This document shows positions 35,370 to 44,075 of a DNA stretch of 64,000 bases, in pieces (positions within the stretch are counted from its first letter, which is position 1; each line of letters starts with the position of its first letter). Source of the stretch: Chryseobacterium populi (GTDB lineage: Bacteria > Bacteroidota > Bacteroidia > Flavobacteriales > Weeksellaceae); assembly GCF_000282115.1 (NCBI RefSeq), contig NZ_AKJY01000030.1, positions 26,307 to 90,306 on the forward strand. Reading direction: 5' to 3'. Below the pieces are notes generated by a model, which was not told the DNA's origin, made no database searches, and worked only from the letters and a program-made list of their open reading frames with translations. The position numbers and the translations under genes are program-made.

Positions 35370-35791
35370 AAGAAAATCTGAATATCGGATATTCGGATTT
35401 TTTGATTAAAGCTAAAAAATTTAAAAATGAAATCTCCTACCTAGTAAGGAAGTGTATCTTCAATGTATATAAACCAGGTCTCAGGTTGCTTGAGTCTGTT
35501 TATCAGAAAATTTTAATCTATGAACTGGAAGAAAATGGTCTTGATATAAAGTCGGAAGTATCGTCACCTATAATTTATGATAATAAGCGCTTTGACCTCA
35601 ATTTTAAAATTGATATCATGGTAGAAAATCCGGTTATCCTTGAACACAAATCGGTAAGAAACTTAGAAGACATTCATTTCAAACAACCAAGCACATATTT
35701 AAAACTTTCAAATAAGAAATTGGGATTGCCTGTTAATTTTAATACACCGAATATTTTAGATGGGATAAAGAGAGTTGTGAATAATCTTTAG
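35345..35791 (+). CDS. GxxExxY-family protein (divergent)
   Basis: A 148-residue protein of the small GxxExxY family, thought to be nuclease-like (PD-(D/E)XK) but without established function. Conserved parts are KIDIMVENPVILEHKSVRNL and YLKLSNKKLGLPVNFNTPNI. The name-giving motif is altered: PGLRLLESVYQ has two extra residues compared with the usual PGLLEsvY. I chose ATG 35345, inside the previous gene, because the frame holds no later ATG before the conserved domain. A TTG at 35402 is a possible shorter start. An inverted repeat follows at 35801-35851. Confidence 0.75.
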   Translation: MEIPKKKIEENLNIGYSDFLIKAKKFKNEISYLVRKCIFNVYKPGLRLLESVYQKILIYELEENGLDIKSEVSSPIIYDNKRFDLNFKIDIMVENPVILEHKSVRNLEDIHFKQPSTYLKLSNKKLGLPVNFNTPNILDGIKRVVNNL

Positions 35792-35800
35792 TTATTTTTT

Positions 35801-35851
35801 CTCGCAGATTTTATACAATTAAATTAATTTCTAACTAAAATAATCTGCGAG
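35801..35851. repeat. Inverted repeat CTCGCAGATT...AATCTGCGAG
   Basis: Perfect 10-base arms (35801-35810 and 35842-35851) enclose 31 nt of AT-rich sequence, just after the GxxExxY stop. The T-run precedes rather than follows the hairpin, so it is a weak terminator at best. CAGATT-type repeats near GxxExxY genes are something I recall from related genomes, without being able to check. Confidence 0.55.
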
Positions 35852-35879
35852 CTTAAAATATACCAATTTCAAATGTAGA

Positions 35880-36578
35880 TTATTTCCCTAAAACAAACAC
35901 CGCCGGGATTTTATGCAGTTCAGGTTTCTGTTTCTGCCAGTCTTTAATGGTTTTTGTTTTTATAAATTCATGTTCCGGATCATTGATATCAGCAGCAATA
36001 CAGAGTTTGGTATTCGGGGTGAGAAATTTACATAAATCTTCAAAAAGCTGATTATTCCGGTAAGGGGTTTCCATAAAGATCTGGGAATAACCTGTTTTCT
36101 GTACCAGGCTCTCCAGATGCAGGATCTGTTTCTTTTTTTCTCCTTTATCAATAGGAAGATAACCGTTGAAGCTGAATTCCTGACCATTAAATCCACTTGA
36201 AATCAATGCTAGAATAATAGAAGACGGCCCGGAAACAGGAATTACCCTGATGTTTTTTTCATGACACCATTTTACAATTAAATTCCCCGGATCTGCAATA
36301 CATGGAAGGCCTGCTTCTGAAAGCAATCCGAAGTCCTGACCTTTCAGCATCAGCTCCTGCGCTTCTTTGATATCCGCATTTTCAGTATACTTATCCAAAA
36401 GGAAAAGCTTCAGATCTGACTGTTTTTTCTCCGGAGCAAAAAATTTAACCACTTTTCTGGCTGTTTTTTCATTTTCCACAAACAAATAATCTGTTTGCAT
36501 GATATAATCTTTCAGGACCGGGGAGAAATGGTTGATTGAAGTATTCTCTGATAAATAGGCGGGTAAGAGGAAAAGCAT
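35880..36578 (-). CDS. RsmI-like tetrapyrrole-methylase-fold SAM methyltransferase
   Basis: A 232-residue protein of the SAM-dependent methylase fold used by RsmI, the 16S rRNA C1402 2'-O-methyltransferase. Key segments are LLSEAGLPCIADPGNLIV (86-102) and VIPVSGPSSIILALISSGF, with FMETPYRNNQLFEDL later. It lacks the C-terminal helix-turn-helix extension of full-length RsmI (~280 residues), as in the short second copy of Bacteroidota, so it may modify another target. The stop is convergent with the GxxExxY gene. It begins 4 bp after the NTF2-like gene and forms a unit with it and the phosphatase. Confidence 0.87.
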   Translation of the reverse strand: MLFLLPAYLSENTSINHFSPVLKDYIMQTDYLFVENEKTARKVVKFFAPEKKQSDLKLFLLDKYTENADIKEAQELMLKGQDFGLLSEAGLPCIADPGNLIVKWCHEKNIRVIPVSGPSSIILALISSGFNGQEFSFNGYLPIDKGEKKKQILHLESLVQKTGYSQIFMETPYRNNQLFEDLCKFLTPNTKLCIAADINDPEHEFIKTKTIKDWQKQKPELHKIPAVFVLGK

Positions 36579-36582
36579 TGTA

Positions 36583-37083
36583 TTATTTTTTTGTTCTTTC
36601 TTGTAGTGAAGGTTGCGGAAAATATTTAGTTAAATCCATTGAAAATGTAACTGAAGTTATTTTCCAGCTACCATTGATTTTCATAAGGGTCCAGATTTCT
36701 TTTCCCCAATTAGACATTTTGCCGTCGTACCAGAAACTGTAATCGAAGTTGGCAGAAGCAATTGATCCGTCTTCAATAATTTTAATATTATCGAATTTTT
36801 CTTCAGCCTTATCATCCTTAAATCCTCTGATAAAAGCTTTATAATCATCAGTAAAATAACTTTCTGCTTTAGGATTTTTTTCTAACCGCTTTGCATGGGT
36901 TCTTTCTGTAAAAATTCCCTTCCAGAGAACAGGTTCCTGAAATAAGGAAATAAATTTGGCTTCATCCCTTGTTTTAATACACCCCATAAAATCATCCATT
37001 ACTTTACGGATTTCGGTTTCATCTTTAGTCTGCGCAAAACAGAGATTAAACCCAAGCAAAAGCAAAAGTAATACACTTTTCAT
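36583..37083 (-). CDS. Exported NTF2/SnoaL-like protein
   Basis: A 166-residue protein with a signal peptide (MKSVLLLLLLGFNLCFAQ) and an NTF2-like domain. It starts with the helix DETEIRKVMDDFMGCIKTRD and ends with WTLMKINGSWKITSVTFSMD, the usual C-terminal strand pair of this fold. No active-site residues are evident. It lies 2 bp after the phosphatase gene and 4 bp before the methylase gene. It shares only the fold with the protein at 11206-11724. Confidence 0.8.
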   Translation of the reverse strand: MKSVLLLLLLGFNLCFAQTKDETEIRKVMDDFMGCIKTRDEAKFISLFQEPVLWKGIFTERTHAKRLEKNPKAESYFTDDYKAFIRGFKDDKAEEKFDNIKIIEDGSIASANFDYSFWYDGKMSNWGKEIWTLMKINGSWKITSVTFSMDLTKYFPQPSLQERTKK

Positions 37084-37085
37084 AT

Positions 37086-37532
37086 TTATAATATTTTGTT
37101 TATTATCGCATCACAGCCTTTATCCAGAAGTTGAAATACTTCTTCGAAATCATTCATATCGCCCCAATAAGGATCCGGCACCTCTGCATTTTTGTGATCT
37201 CCCAGTACTTCTAAAAATAATGAAATCTTCTGACGTTGTTCTTCATTTTTCGCTTTTGAAATCACATCTTCATACACATCGATATCCATACAGTAAATCT
37301 TATCAAAAACATCAAGGTCTTCTTTTGTAATGGGCCTTGATTTTTGTTTGGAAATATCAATCCCGTGATTGGCAGCCGTTTTTATTGCTCTCTTATCCGG
37401 ATGTTCCCCTTCATGCATTGAGATCGTACCTACAGAGTCTACAAAAAAATGCCCGGGTACTTTAGTCTTCATAATTCCTTCTGCTAAAGGGCTTCTGCAG
37501 ATGTTTCCCAAGCAAACCATCAGTAATTTCAT
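37086..37532 (-). CDS. Low-molecular-weight protein tyrosine phosphatase
   Basis: A 148-residue cytosolic phosphatase. The P-loop VCLGNICRSPLAEG has nucleophile Cys7 and Arg13 (C-X5-R). The general acid Asp120 lies in VPDPYWGD. It is complete and close to the usual length. It is upstream of the NTF2-like and methylase genes with almost no gaps. TAGTTTTG on the minus strand (37569-37562) is a possible -7 element. Confidence 0.94.
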   Translation of the reverse strand: MKLLMVCLGNICRSPLAEGIMKTKVPGHFFVDSVGTISMHEGEHPDKRAIKTAANHGIDISKQKSRPITKEDLDVFDKIYCMDIDVYEDVISKAKNEEQRQKISLFLEVLGDHKNAEVPDPYWGDMNDFEEVFQLLDKGCDAIINKIL

Positions 37533-37570
37533 ATTTCAGTAAATTAAGCTAAAATTTTAAACAAAACTAA

Positions 37571-37604
37571 ATAAAAAATGAAGAATAATTTTATTCTTCA
37601 TTTT
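37571..37604 (-). terminator. Terminator of dnaA
   Basis: AAAATGAAGAATAA (37575-37588) pairs perfectly with TTATTCTTCATTTT (37591-37604). On the minus strand it lies 21 nt past the dnaA stop and is followed by TTTATTT. Confidence 0.8.
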
Positions 37605-37625
37605 CATTTATATCAATTAAATATA

Positions 37626-39080
37626 TTAATGTTTGATTCTTTCCGTAAGTTCTTTTACATACTTTTTCACTTCCTTATCAATCTTGGAAACATCTTTGAT
37701 CGTTTCACAGGCATACATTACCGTAGAGTGGTCTTTTCCACCCATTTCTTCACCAATTTTGGTGAATGTGGCATTGGTGAATTCTTTGGCAAAATACATC
37801 GCCAACTGTCTTGGAAGGGCAATTTCTCTCTTTCTTGTTTTAGATAAAAGCTGCTCTCTTTTGATACCGAAATAATCACATACAATCTCTTGAATATAAG
37901 GAATATTGATGATTTTTTTCTGATTGGCAGCGATTTTATTGATGGTTTCCTTTAATAATTCAAGGCTTAAATCTGATTTATAAATCGTTGAATAAGCAAT
38001 TACTGAATTGATCACCCCGATAAGCTCTCTTACATTGGTTTTTGCTTCAGACGCAAGAAAATCAAGCATATCATCAGTAAGAACGATACCATCTCTGCTT
38101 AGTTTGTCGACGATAATTTTCTTACGGGTTTCCAGATCCGGAGATTTTATCTCTGCAGAAAGCCCCCATTTGAAACGGGAAACAATTCTGTCCTGAATAT
38201 CCATAATATCTACCGGAGCCTTATCAGAAGTAAGGATGATCTGCTTTCCGTTCTGATGCAAATAATCAAAAATATGGAAGAAACTGTCCTGTGTAGCCGA
38301 TTTACCGGAAAGGAACTGAATATCATCAATAATCAAAACATCCACCATCTGGTAAAAATTGGCAAATTCAGTCTGTTTATGGGCTTTTGCCGCTGAAATA
38401 AACTGCTGGATAAATTTTTCAGATGATAAATAAAGTACGACTTTATCCGGGAACTGATTTTTAACTTCCAAACCTACAGCCTGCCCCAGGTGGGTTTTCC
38501 CGACACCGTAACCTCCGTATAAAAATAATGGGTTAAAAGCCGTAGCACCAGGTCTTTTTGCAATAGATCTTGCCACTGTAGCAGCAAATTTATTGCTTTC
38601 CCCTTCTACATAGTTATCGAAAGAAAAATCAGACTTTAAATTAGAATCTATGTTTACTTTTTTAATTCCGGGAACTACAAAAGGATTGACAATATTAGAT
38701 GAAAACCCCTGCGGCATTGTTTCCTGAATTTTTGGGGTAGGAATACTTTTTCCTTTCATATTCATTGTAACGGGTTTTTCTGAACCATTTGGTTTATTTT
38801 CCATTACAGAATACCATAGTTTAACTCCTTTTCCTATATTTTTTTTCAGGGCAGCAGAAAGCAGAGATAAATAATTATCCTCAATATACTCCTTGTAAAA
38901 ATCACTCGGAACCATCAGAGTAAGATTGTTGTCAACCAATGAAACCGGCTGCACTTTATCAAACAATAGGTCGAAAGATTTTTCAAGTTTTTTCAGGTCA
39001 GAATTATCTTCAGCTGCGTTGAGATTATCCCGCATAAACTGAAGGCACTTCTGCCATATCATCATTAAATTTTCATCCAT
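37626..39080 (-). CDS. dnaA: Chromosomal replication initiator DnaA
   Basis: A 484-residue AAA+ initiator that opens the chromosome origin. Domain I (1-90) is followed by a linker, then the ATPase with Walker A GGYGVGKTHL (189-198) and Walker B LIIDDIQFL (249-257). The C-terminal DNA-binding domain carries the signature MGGKDHSTVMYACE. It has its own terminator. No cluster of DnaA boxes (TTATCCACA type) was seen beside it, nor dnaN, so the origin is probably not adjacent. Confidence 0.97.
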   Translation of the reverse strand: MDENLMMIWQKCLQFMRDNLNAAEDNSDLKKLEKSFDLLFDKVQPVSLVDNNLTLMVPSDFYKEYIEDNYLSLLSAALKKNIGKGVKLWYSVMENKPNGSEKPVTMNMKGKSIPTPKIQETMPQGFSSNIVNPFVVPGIKKVNIDSNLKSDFSFDNYVEGESNKFAATVARSIAKRPGATAFNPLFLYGGYGVGKTHLGQAVGLEVKNQFPDKVVLYLSSEKFIQQFISAAKAHKQTEFANFYQMVDVLIIDDIQFLSGKSATQDSFFHIFDYLHQNGKQIILTSDKAPVDIMDIQDRIVSRFKWGLSAEIKSPDLETRKKIIVDKLSRDGIVLTDDMLDFLASEAKTNVRELIGVINSVIAYSTIYKSDLSLELLKETINKIAANQKKIINIPYIQEIVCDYFGIKREQLLSKTRKREIALPRQLAMYFAKEFTNATFTKIGEEMGGKDHSTVMYACETIKDVSKIDKEVKKYVKELTERIKH

Positions 39081-39164
39081 AATTTATGCCCCGATTAATT
39101 CTTTGGTTAGTATTGTTTTTAGAAGGAAGACAAAGGTCCAATTTTTTATTTTCAAAAAAAAATT

Positions 39165-39196
39165 TTGGAGGTATTGATTATTTAAAAATATATTTG
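39165..39196 (+). promoter_or_regulatory. Promoter of the acyl-CoA thioesterase gene
   Basis: TTG (39165-39167), a 21-nt spacer and TATATTTG (39189-39196). The predicted start at about 39202 lies after an in-frame ATG at 39198, which argues for the next ATG at 39219. Confidence 0.6.
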
Positions 39197-39218
39197 TATG
39201 TATAATTTAGACCTGAAA

Positions 39219-39632
39219 ATGATACATACAAAACACTCAATACGAGTACGTTACGGAGAAACAGACCCAATGAAATATGTTTATTACGGGAACTACGCAC
39301 AGTATTTTGAAATTGGAAGAGTGGAACTCTTTCGAAGCATCGGAATGTCGTATGATGAGATTGAAAACCAAGGAATTTGGCTACCTGTTTCTGACTATAA
39401 AATTAAGTATTTAAGACCTGCCTTATATGATCAGAAATTAGAAATTCATACTTACATTAAAAAAATTCCGGGGGTAAGAATTGAGTTTGAGTATGAAATT
39501 TACAATGAAGCGCATATCAAAATTACCGAAGCTTCCACTACCCTGTTTTTTTTAGACTCAAAAACCAATAAAATTATCAAATGCCCTGACTTTCTGTTGA
39601 AGCTGATTGAAAAAAACTGGAATCCTGTATAA
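39219..39632 (+). CDS. YbgC-like acyl-CoA thioesterase (hotdog fold)
   Basis: A 137-residue hotdog enzyme that hydrolyses acyl-CoA thioesters. The active-site segment is RYGETDPMKYVYYGNYAQYF, with catalytic Asp16 and the usual YxNY (here YYGNY) pattern, followed by the long helix FEIGRVELFRSIGMSYDEIE. I chose ATG 39219 (MIHTKHSIRVRYG). An upstream in-frame ATG at 39198 would add seven residues but lies at or before the predicted transcription start. It is a single gene divergent from dnaA. Confidence 0.88.
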   Translation: MIHTKHSIRVRYGETDPMKYVYYGNYAQYFEIGRVELFRSIGMSYDEIENQGIWLPVSDYKIKYLRPALYDQKLEIHTYIKKIPGVRIEFEYEIYNEAHIKITEASTTLFFLDSKTNKIIKCPDFLLKLIEKNWNPV

Positions 39633-39753
39633 ATTTCAAAAACAAATCATAAACCTTTTTCATTTAAAAATTTTTTTCTCTGCAAAATTTTCTTATTTTG
39701 TTAAAAATGAAATTTTAAAAAAATAATTATAATACAAAGCTTAATACATTACT

Positions 39754-40602
39754 ATGAAGATTGCATTCCTGGGGCCACAGGCCAGTTTTACCCAACTTGC
39801 CACAACACAGCTTTTTCCTGATGAAGAACTTTTGCCACAAGCCAATATTTTAGATTGTTTTACCGCTGTGGAAAATGGAGAGGTTGATAAAGCAGTTGTT
39901 CCTCTGGAAAATTCAATAGAAGGCACGGTGTCCATGACTCTTGACTATTTATATAAAACTCCGTCCATAAAAATTGAGGCGGAAGCTGTAATGCCGATAG
40001 CCCATCATCTGATGATCCATTCTGAAAACCGGATTGAGGATATTAAACAAATTTATTCCCATCCTCAGGCTCTTGCCCAAAGCTTTCATTTTTTAGACAC
40101 TCAATATAAAACAGTCCAAAGACAGGATTTTTCATCTACTGCAGCAGCAGCGAAACATGTTTCTGAAAACCCTGAACTGAAAATTGCAGCTGTTGCCAAT
40201 CAATATGCCGCTAGTCTATACGGCTTGAAAATTATCAACCGGAATATCCAGGATTTTGAACAGAATCACACCCGGTTTATTGTTATTTCAAAACAACAGA
40301 ACTTTTATACCAATGACAGTCTTGAGATACTTGGGAAAAAATCAGGATTGCTAATCACTCTTCCTGAAGACCATGCAGGCGGATTACACCAGGTTTTATC
40401 CGTTTTCGCCTGGAGAAAAATGAACCTTAGTAAAATTGAATCCAGAACATTGAAGACCGGTTTAGGAAATTATTTTTTCTTTATAACGATTGTCGGAAAA
40501 TGGCATCCTGTATTGTATGAAAACGCTTTAGAAGAGTTAAAATCTATACATGCCGAAGTAGATTTCCTGGGAAACTACCAGGAATTTCTTTTAGAAAGTT
40601 AA
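39754..40602 (+). CDS. pheA: Prephenate dehydratase
   Basis: Converts prephenate to phenylpyruvate in phenylalanine synthesis. At 282 residues it has the periplasmic-binding-like catalytic domain (MKIAFLGPQASFTQLA, VVPLENSIEGTV), the catalytic TRF motif at 173-175 (HTRFIVIS), and a C-terminal ACT domain (HAGGLHQVLSVFAWRKMNLS, KIESRTLK) that should give feedback inhibition by phenylalanine. There is no chorismate mutase domain, as is usual for monofunctional enzymes. It is followed by a terminator and no other aromatic genes are near. Confidence 0.95.
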   Translation: MKIAFLGPQASFTQLATTQLFPDEELLPQANILDCFTAVENGEVDKAVVPLENSIEGTVSMTLDYLYKTPSIKIEAEAVMPIAHHLMIHSENRIEDIKQIYSHPQALAQSFHFLDTQYKTVQRQDFSSTAAAAKHVSENPELKIAAVANQYAASLYGLKIINRNIQDFEQNHTRFIVISKQQNFYTNDSLEILGKKSGLLITLPEDHAGGLHQVLSVFAWRKMNLSKIESRTLKTGLGNYFFFITIVGKWHPVLYENALEELKSIHAEVDFLGNYQEFLLES

Positions 40603-40625
40603 ATAAAAATATTTATTTCTTTTAA

Positions 40626-40661
40626 AAACTGCCTGTATAAAGTACCGGACAGTTTTTTTTT
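40626..40661 (+). terminator. Terminator of pheA
   Basis: AAAACTG pairs with CAGTTTT with an inner CC/GG extension, and a run of eight or nine T follows (40652-40661). Confidence 0.75.
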
Positions 40662-40722
40662 GAAAAATTAATCAATATTAAGAGAATTATTTTGTACTTT
40701 TGAATTTTAACATTTTAAGTAT

Positions 40723-40797
40723 AAATACGTATAGTAAAAATACGTAACTTTATTCAGCATATAAATCTTATTATTGTTAAAAATTCTCAACGTATTT
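40723..40797. repeat. Three copies of AAATACGTA in alternating orientation
   Basis: AAATACGTA at 40723-40731 and 40738-40746 is followed by the inverse ACGTATTT at 40790-40797. They lie 100-170 nt upstream of an exported-protein gene and downstream of a TACTTTTG element (40695-40702), so they could be regulator sites or form a leader hairpin. Nothing else is recognised in this 291-bp gap. Confidence 0.4.
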
Positions 40798-40893
40798 TTA
40801 AAATAATATAAAAAAATACAAAGTATACAAGGCATAATTATTGCTATAGAAACAAAAACTAAAATCAACAATAACTAATTTAAAATTTGTAAC

Positions 40894-41601
40894 ATGAAAA
40901 CTAGAATTTGTAGTCTAATTTTATCTGTGATTGCAATATCCGCATATTCACAGGTAGGAATCAATACTCCTTCACCTTCGGCAACATTGGATGTCAATGG
41001 GAATACCAAAATCCGACAAACCCCACAGGCTCCGGCATTAGCGGGCTATCAGGTTTTAGGTCTAAACATGGGAACCACTGAAGTAGCTCAAATAGATCCG
41101 GCATTGATCTTCGCTGCAGCCAATACTGATGCTACTGTATATGCAGCCAAAAAATCGGGAGGAATCAGTTTATTAAGTTTGGGATTATTTCCTTCAGGAT
41201 TTAGGGCGGTCAACTTTCTTACCACTGAAAGAACAATAGGAAATGTCTCTTTATTCTCAGATACCGACTATTCATATACTATTCCATCTACAGGAATATA
41301 TGCCGTTGGTTTTACCTTTAAATATGGTACCGGATTACAGGCATCATTACTTGCTAACTCACCCGGTGTTGGAATTGTAAGAACAAGAGCCGGAGTAGCA
41401 ACAACAATAGACAACCGCCCCTTCAGTGGAGCCAACCTGATCTTATTGAGTTTAACCATTTCTGAAACCGGCCTTAATTCAATCTATAGTTTCCAGGCCG
41501 GAGATAAAATTGCTTTCGGGCTTACAGGTTCAACGGCTTTAGATGTAGGCTTACTCGGATCGAGTGTTGCTTCATTCTACATCTATAAAGTATCAAACTA
41601 A
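40894..41601 (+). CDS. Exported VGIN-type protein with possible jelly-roll C-terminus
   Basis: A 235-residue secreted or surface protein with a signal peptide (ending AYSQ). Right after cleavage comes VGINTPSPSATLDVNGN, an opening found in many Chryseobacterium surface proteins and similar to collar repeats of fibre-like proteins. The C-terminal ~130 residues are rich in Gly, Thr and hydrophobic residues, with YTIPSTGIYAVGFTFKYGTG and YSFQAGDKIAFGLTGS. This pattern recalls C1q/TNF-like jelly rolls, which is inference. No sorting domain (CTD) is seen. Confidence 0.7.
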   Translation: MKTRICSLILSVIAISAYSQVGINTPSPSATLDVNGNTKIRQTPQAPALAGYQVLGLNMGTTEVAQIDPALIFAAANTDATVYAAKKSGGISLLSLGLFPSGFRAVNFLTTERTIGNVSLFSDTDYSYTIPSTGIYAVGFTFKYGTGLQASLLANSPGVGIVRTRAGVATTIDNRPFSGANLILLSLTISETGLNSIYSFQAGDKIAFGLTGSTALDVGLLGSSVASFYIYKVSN

Positions 41602-41602
41602 G

Positions 41603-41630
41603 ATTTAATATAATTTAATATAATTTAATC
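41603..41630. repeat. Short tandem repeat, 10-bp unit ATTTAATATA
   Basis: The unit is repeated almost three times directly after the stop codon of the exported protein. It is AT-only and may vary in copy number by slippage. Confidence 0.6.
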
Positions 41631-41641
41631 ATATTACACAG

Positions 41642-41684
41642 ATTAATCCATCATTCCCCAGGTATGGTGGATTAATTGTTTTTT
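41642..41684 (+). terminator. Terminator of the exported VGIN-type protein gene
   Basis: ATTAATCCATCA (41642-41653) pairs with TGGTGGATTAAT (41664-41675) through one G-U pair, and TGTTTTTTAT follows. Confidence 0.8.
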
Positions 41685-41731
41685 ATCCCATTCCAAACAT
41701 TTATCTATATTTGATTAAATAAATTAAAAAT

Positions 41732-43966
41732 ATGAGCCCATTCCTACTCATCATATTATTTATCCTTGTTATTATATTTTATAGTCAGCTAAACCGTAAA
41801 ATACAAAAACTTGAAGATAAAATTTCCGAACTACAGGGGAATAATGCTTTACAAAAGAATAATGAGGTTCAGGAAACAAAAGAGAAACAAGCATCACCTC
41901 AGCCGTCATTTTCTTCAGCTGAACTTCAGCCGGAAAGAAAACCTATCTCTGAACCAACCGTAAATATTCCAGAGGAAATTATCCCCGAACAGAAAGACCG
42001 GATGAGTCCGGTTTTAAATTTTTTAAAGCAAAATATGCTGGCCATTACCGGTATTTTCACTCTTGTTCTGGGAATCGGATATTTTGTAAAATATGCAATA
42101 GATAAAAACTGGATCGATGAAACGGCAAGAGCCGGAATTGGGTTTGCAGTAGGAGCTGTAATAATGGGTACAGGTCATTTGTTAAAGAAAAATTACACTG
42201 CTTTTTCATCTATTATTACCGGTGGCGGAATTGCCGTTTTATATTTTACCACGACCATTGCATTCAGAGAGTATCATTTGTTTACACAGAATGCAGCCTT
42301 TATAATTACCTGCTTCATTACCCTTCTTTCAATATTACTTTCGTATTATTATAAAAGTGAAGTTCTTATTATATTTTCTCTGGTTGGTGGCTTTACAGCA
42401 CCCTTAATGATCAGTACGGGAGAAAGCAACTACCTGTTTCTTTTTACTTATTTATCGGTTTTAAATATGGGAATGCTCATCATTGCCCTGCTCAAAAATT
42501 GGAAAAGTATTGGCTGGATTGCTTTCTTTTCTACCCAGATCTATTTATTTTACTGGACTCTTGAGAAGACACAAATCATAAGTGTTTATTTTTATATTAT
42601 CAGTTATCTTATTTTCTATGCCTTTGCACTGCAGCATTATATCAGAAAAAACAGTCTTGCCTCTTTTGATATTTTAATGCTGGTATTGATCAATTTTTCC
42701 AGTATAATTGGCTTAGTCTACATTTTCAACACTTTAAACTATGGGCCTGTCATTATTTTTCCGGTAGTATTTGCTATCATCAATACAGCCTTACTTTTCA
42801 GGGAATACAGCAGAAAAAACTTCGGAATACATTATTCTGTTTTTGCAGGGATTACCATAAGCCTTATCACGGTTGCTATTGCTCTACAGTTTAAAGCCCA
42901 CCTCATCACAAGTGTATGGGCTGTGGAAGCTACTCTCCTGCTCTTCATCTGGAAGAAAACAAAACTGGATATTTTCAGGATATGCTTCTATATTCTGTTT
43001 CCTTTAGTCATTATTGCCCAGATGATAACATGGACACAGTATTATAGTATAAAGAACCTGAAAATCATCTTTAATCCGATATTCTTAACCAGTATCATTA
43101 CAGTTGTCACTACATTTGCCAATTTAGTTTTGTTAAAGAATCTCAATAATTCTGAAAAACGGTATGCTATTTTTGAAAACCTGTTTACTGTTCTCAGTTA
43201 TGGTGTGATCTATATGGCTTTGCTACTGGAAATCATTTATCATATTTCGGAAAAACCATTCATCATGATATTAAGCATCGGATTGCTGTTCACTATTTAT
43301 TATGCTTTCATCTTGCTAATATTCCGTAAAAAGCTTAATATCAGTTTGTTTTTTGAAACCGGACTTGTTTATTTATTTCTTTTCCTCCTGATTATTAATG
43401 CGTCTCTTGCCGGAACAGGCATTGTGAACTCCATACTTTTGAAAAAGACGCCACAAAATTTCTTTGGAATATATTTACTGTACATTTTACCTTTCGTATA
43501 TCTGTTCCGGAAGGTATTACCCGGGTCTGATTTCATTAAAATAAAGCTTTCTTACTGGGCCGTTTCAATAACTCTCACAGTACTGGTAAGCTGTGAGCTG
43601 TATCATTTATATATTCTCGGAAATGCAGACCATATCATGCAGGCGAATCAGCTGGAAAAACATTTCAGTATTTTATATCTCCCAATTATCTGGGCAGTTC
43701 TTGCCAGTATATTTATTTATACAGGTTTGAAAAAAGACCTTCCGGAATTCAGTAAATCCGGCTTTATACTGATCGGGATGATGATCCTGAAGCTTTATAC
43801 TTATGATGTATGGCAAATGGATAATGTCTCCAGAATTATAGCATTTATTATTTTGGGAATTATTTTGTTATTGAGTTCGTTTTTATTTCAGAGATTGAAA
43901 AACATGATCAAAAACATGGTTGATAAAAAAGAAGAAAATACTGAAAATCAAAGCACAGAATCCTAA
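41732..43966 (+). CDS. DUF2339 multi-pass membrane protein
   Basis: A 744-residue inner-membrane protein. An N-terminal helix (1-17) and a short coiled-coil/linker region rich in Glu, Gln and Pro (25-90) are followed by about 20 hydrophobic segments. DUF2339 markers include GIGYFVKYAIDKNWIDETAR (about 106-125), ITGGGIAVLYFTTTIAFREY and YYKSEVLIIFSLVGGFTAPL. The family function is unknown; size and topology suggest transport or glycan handling. It stands alone. Confidence 0.86.
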   Translation: MSPFLLIILFILVIIFYSQLNRKIQKLEDKISELQGNNALQKNNEVQETKEKQASPQPSFSSAELQPERKPISEPTVNIPEEIIPEQKDRMSPVLNFLKQNMLAITGIFTLVLGIGYFVKYAIDKNWIDETARAGIGFAVGAVIMGTGHLLKKNYTAFSSIITGGGIAVLYFTTTIAFREYHLFTQNAAFIITCFITLLSILLSYYYKSEVLIIFSLVGGFTAPLMISTGESNYLFLFTYLSVLNMGMLIIALLKNWKSIGWIAFFSTQIYLFYWTLEKTQIISVYFYIISYLIFYAFALQHYIRKNSLASFDILMLVLINFSSIIGLVYIFNTLNYGPVIIFPVVFAIINTALLFREYSRKNFGIHYSVFAGITISLITVAIALQFKAHLITSVWAVEATLLLFIWKKTKLDIFRICFYILFPLVIIAQMITWTQYYSIKNLKIIFNPIFLTSIITVVTTFANLVLLKNLNNSEKRYAIFENLFTVLSYGVIYMALLLEIIYHISEKPFIMILSIGLLFTIYYAFILLIFRKKLNISLFFETGLVYLFLFLLIINASLAGTGIVNSILLKKTPQNFFGIYLLYILPFVYLFRKVLPGSDFIKIKLSYWAVSITLTVLVSCELYHLYILGNADHIMQANQLEKHFSILYLPIIWAVLASIFIYTGLKKDLPEFSKSGFILIGMMILKLYTYDVWQMDNVSRIIAFIILGIILLLSSFLFQRLKNMIKNMVDKKEENTENQSTES

Positions 43967-44075
43967 TAAAAGCTTTTATTTATAAATAATTTTCAACTTT
44001 TAATAAATTTCTATTCACATTTTGTAAAAAATAGTTATATTTAAAAAGTTTTAATCATTACTTATTCTATCAATT

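Noticed and set aside
36583..37083. Possible duplication of the NTF2-like gene at 11206
   Set aside because: Only the fold and signal peptide are shared; no segment of close identity was seen, so they are distant relatives, not a recent duplicate.
39081..39164. Replication origin next to dnaA
   Set aside because: The gap is short and holds no DnaA-box-like repeats or AT-rich 13-mer set that I can identify.
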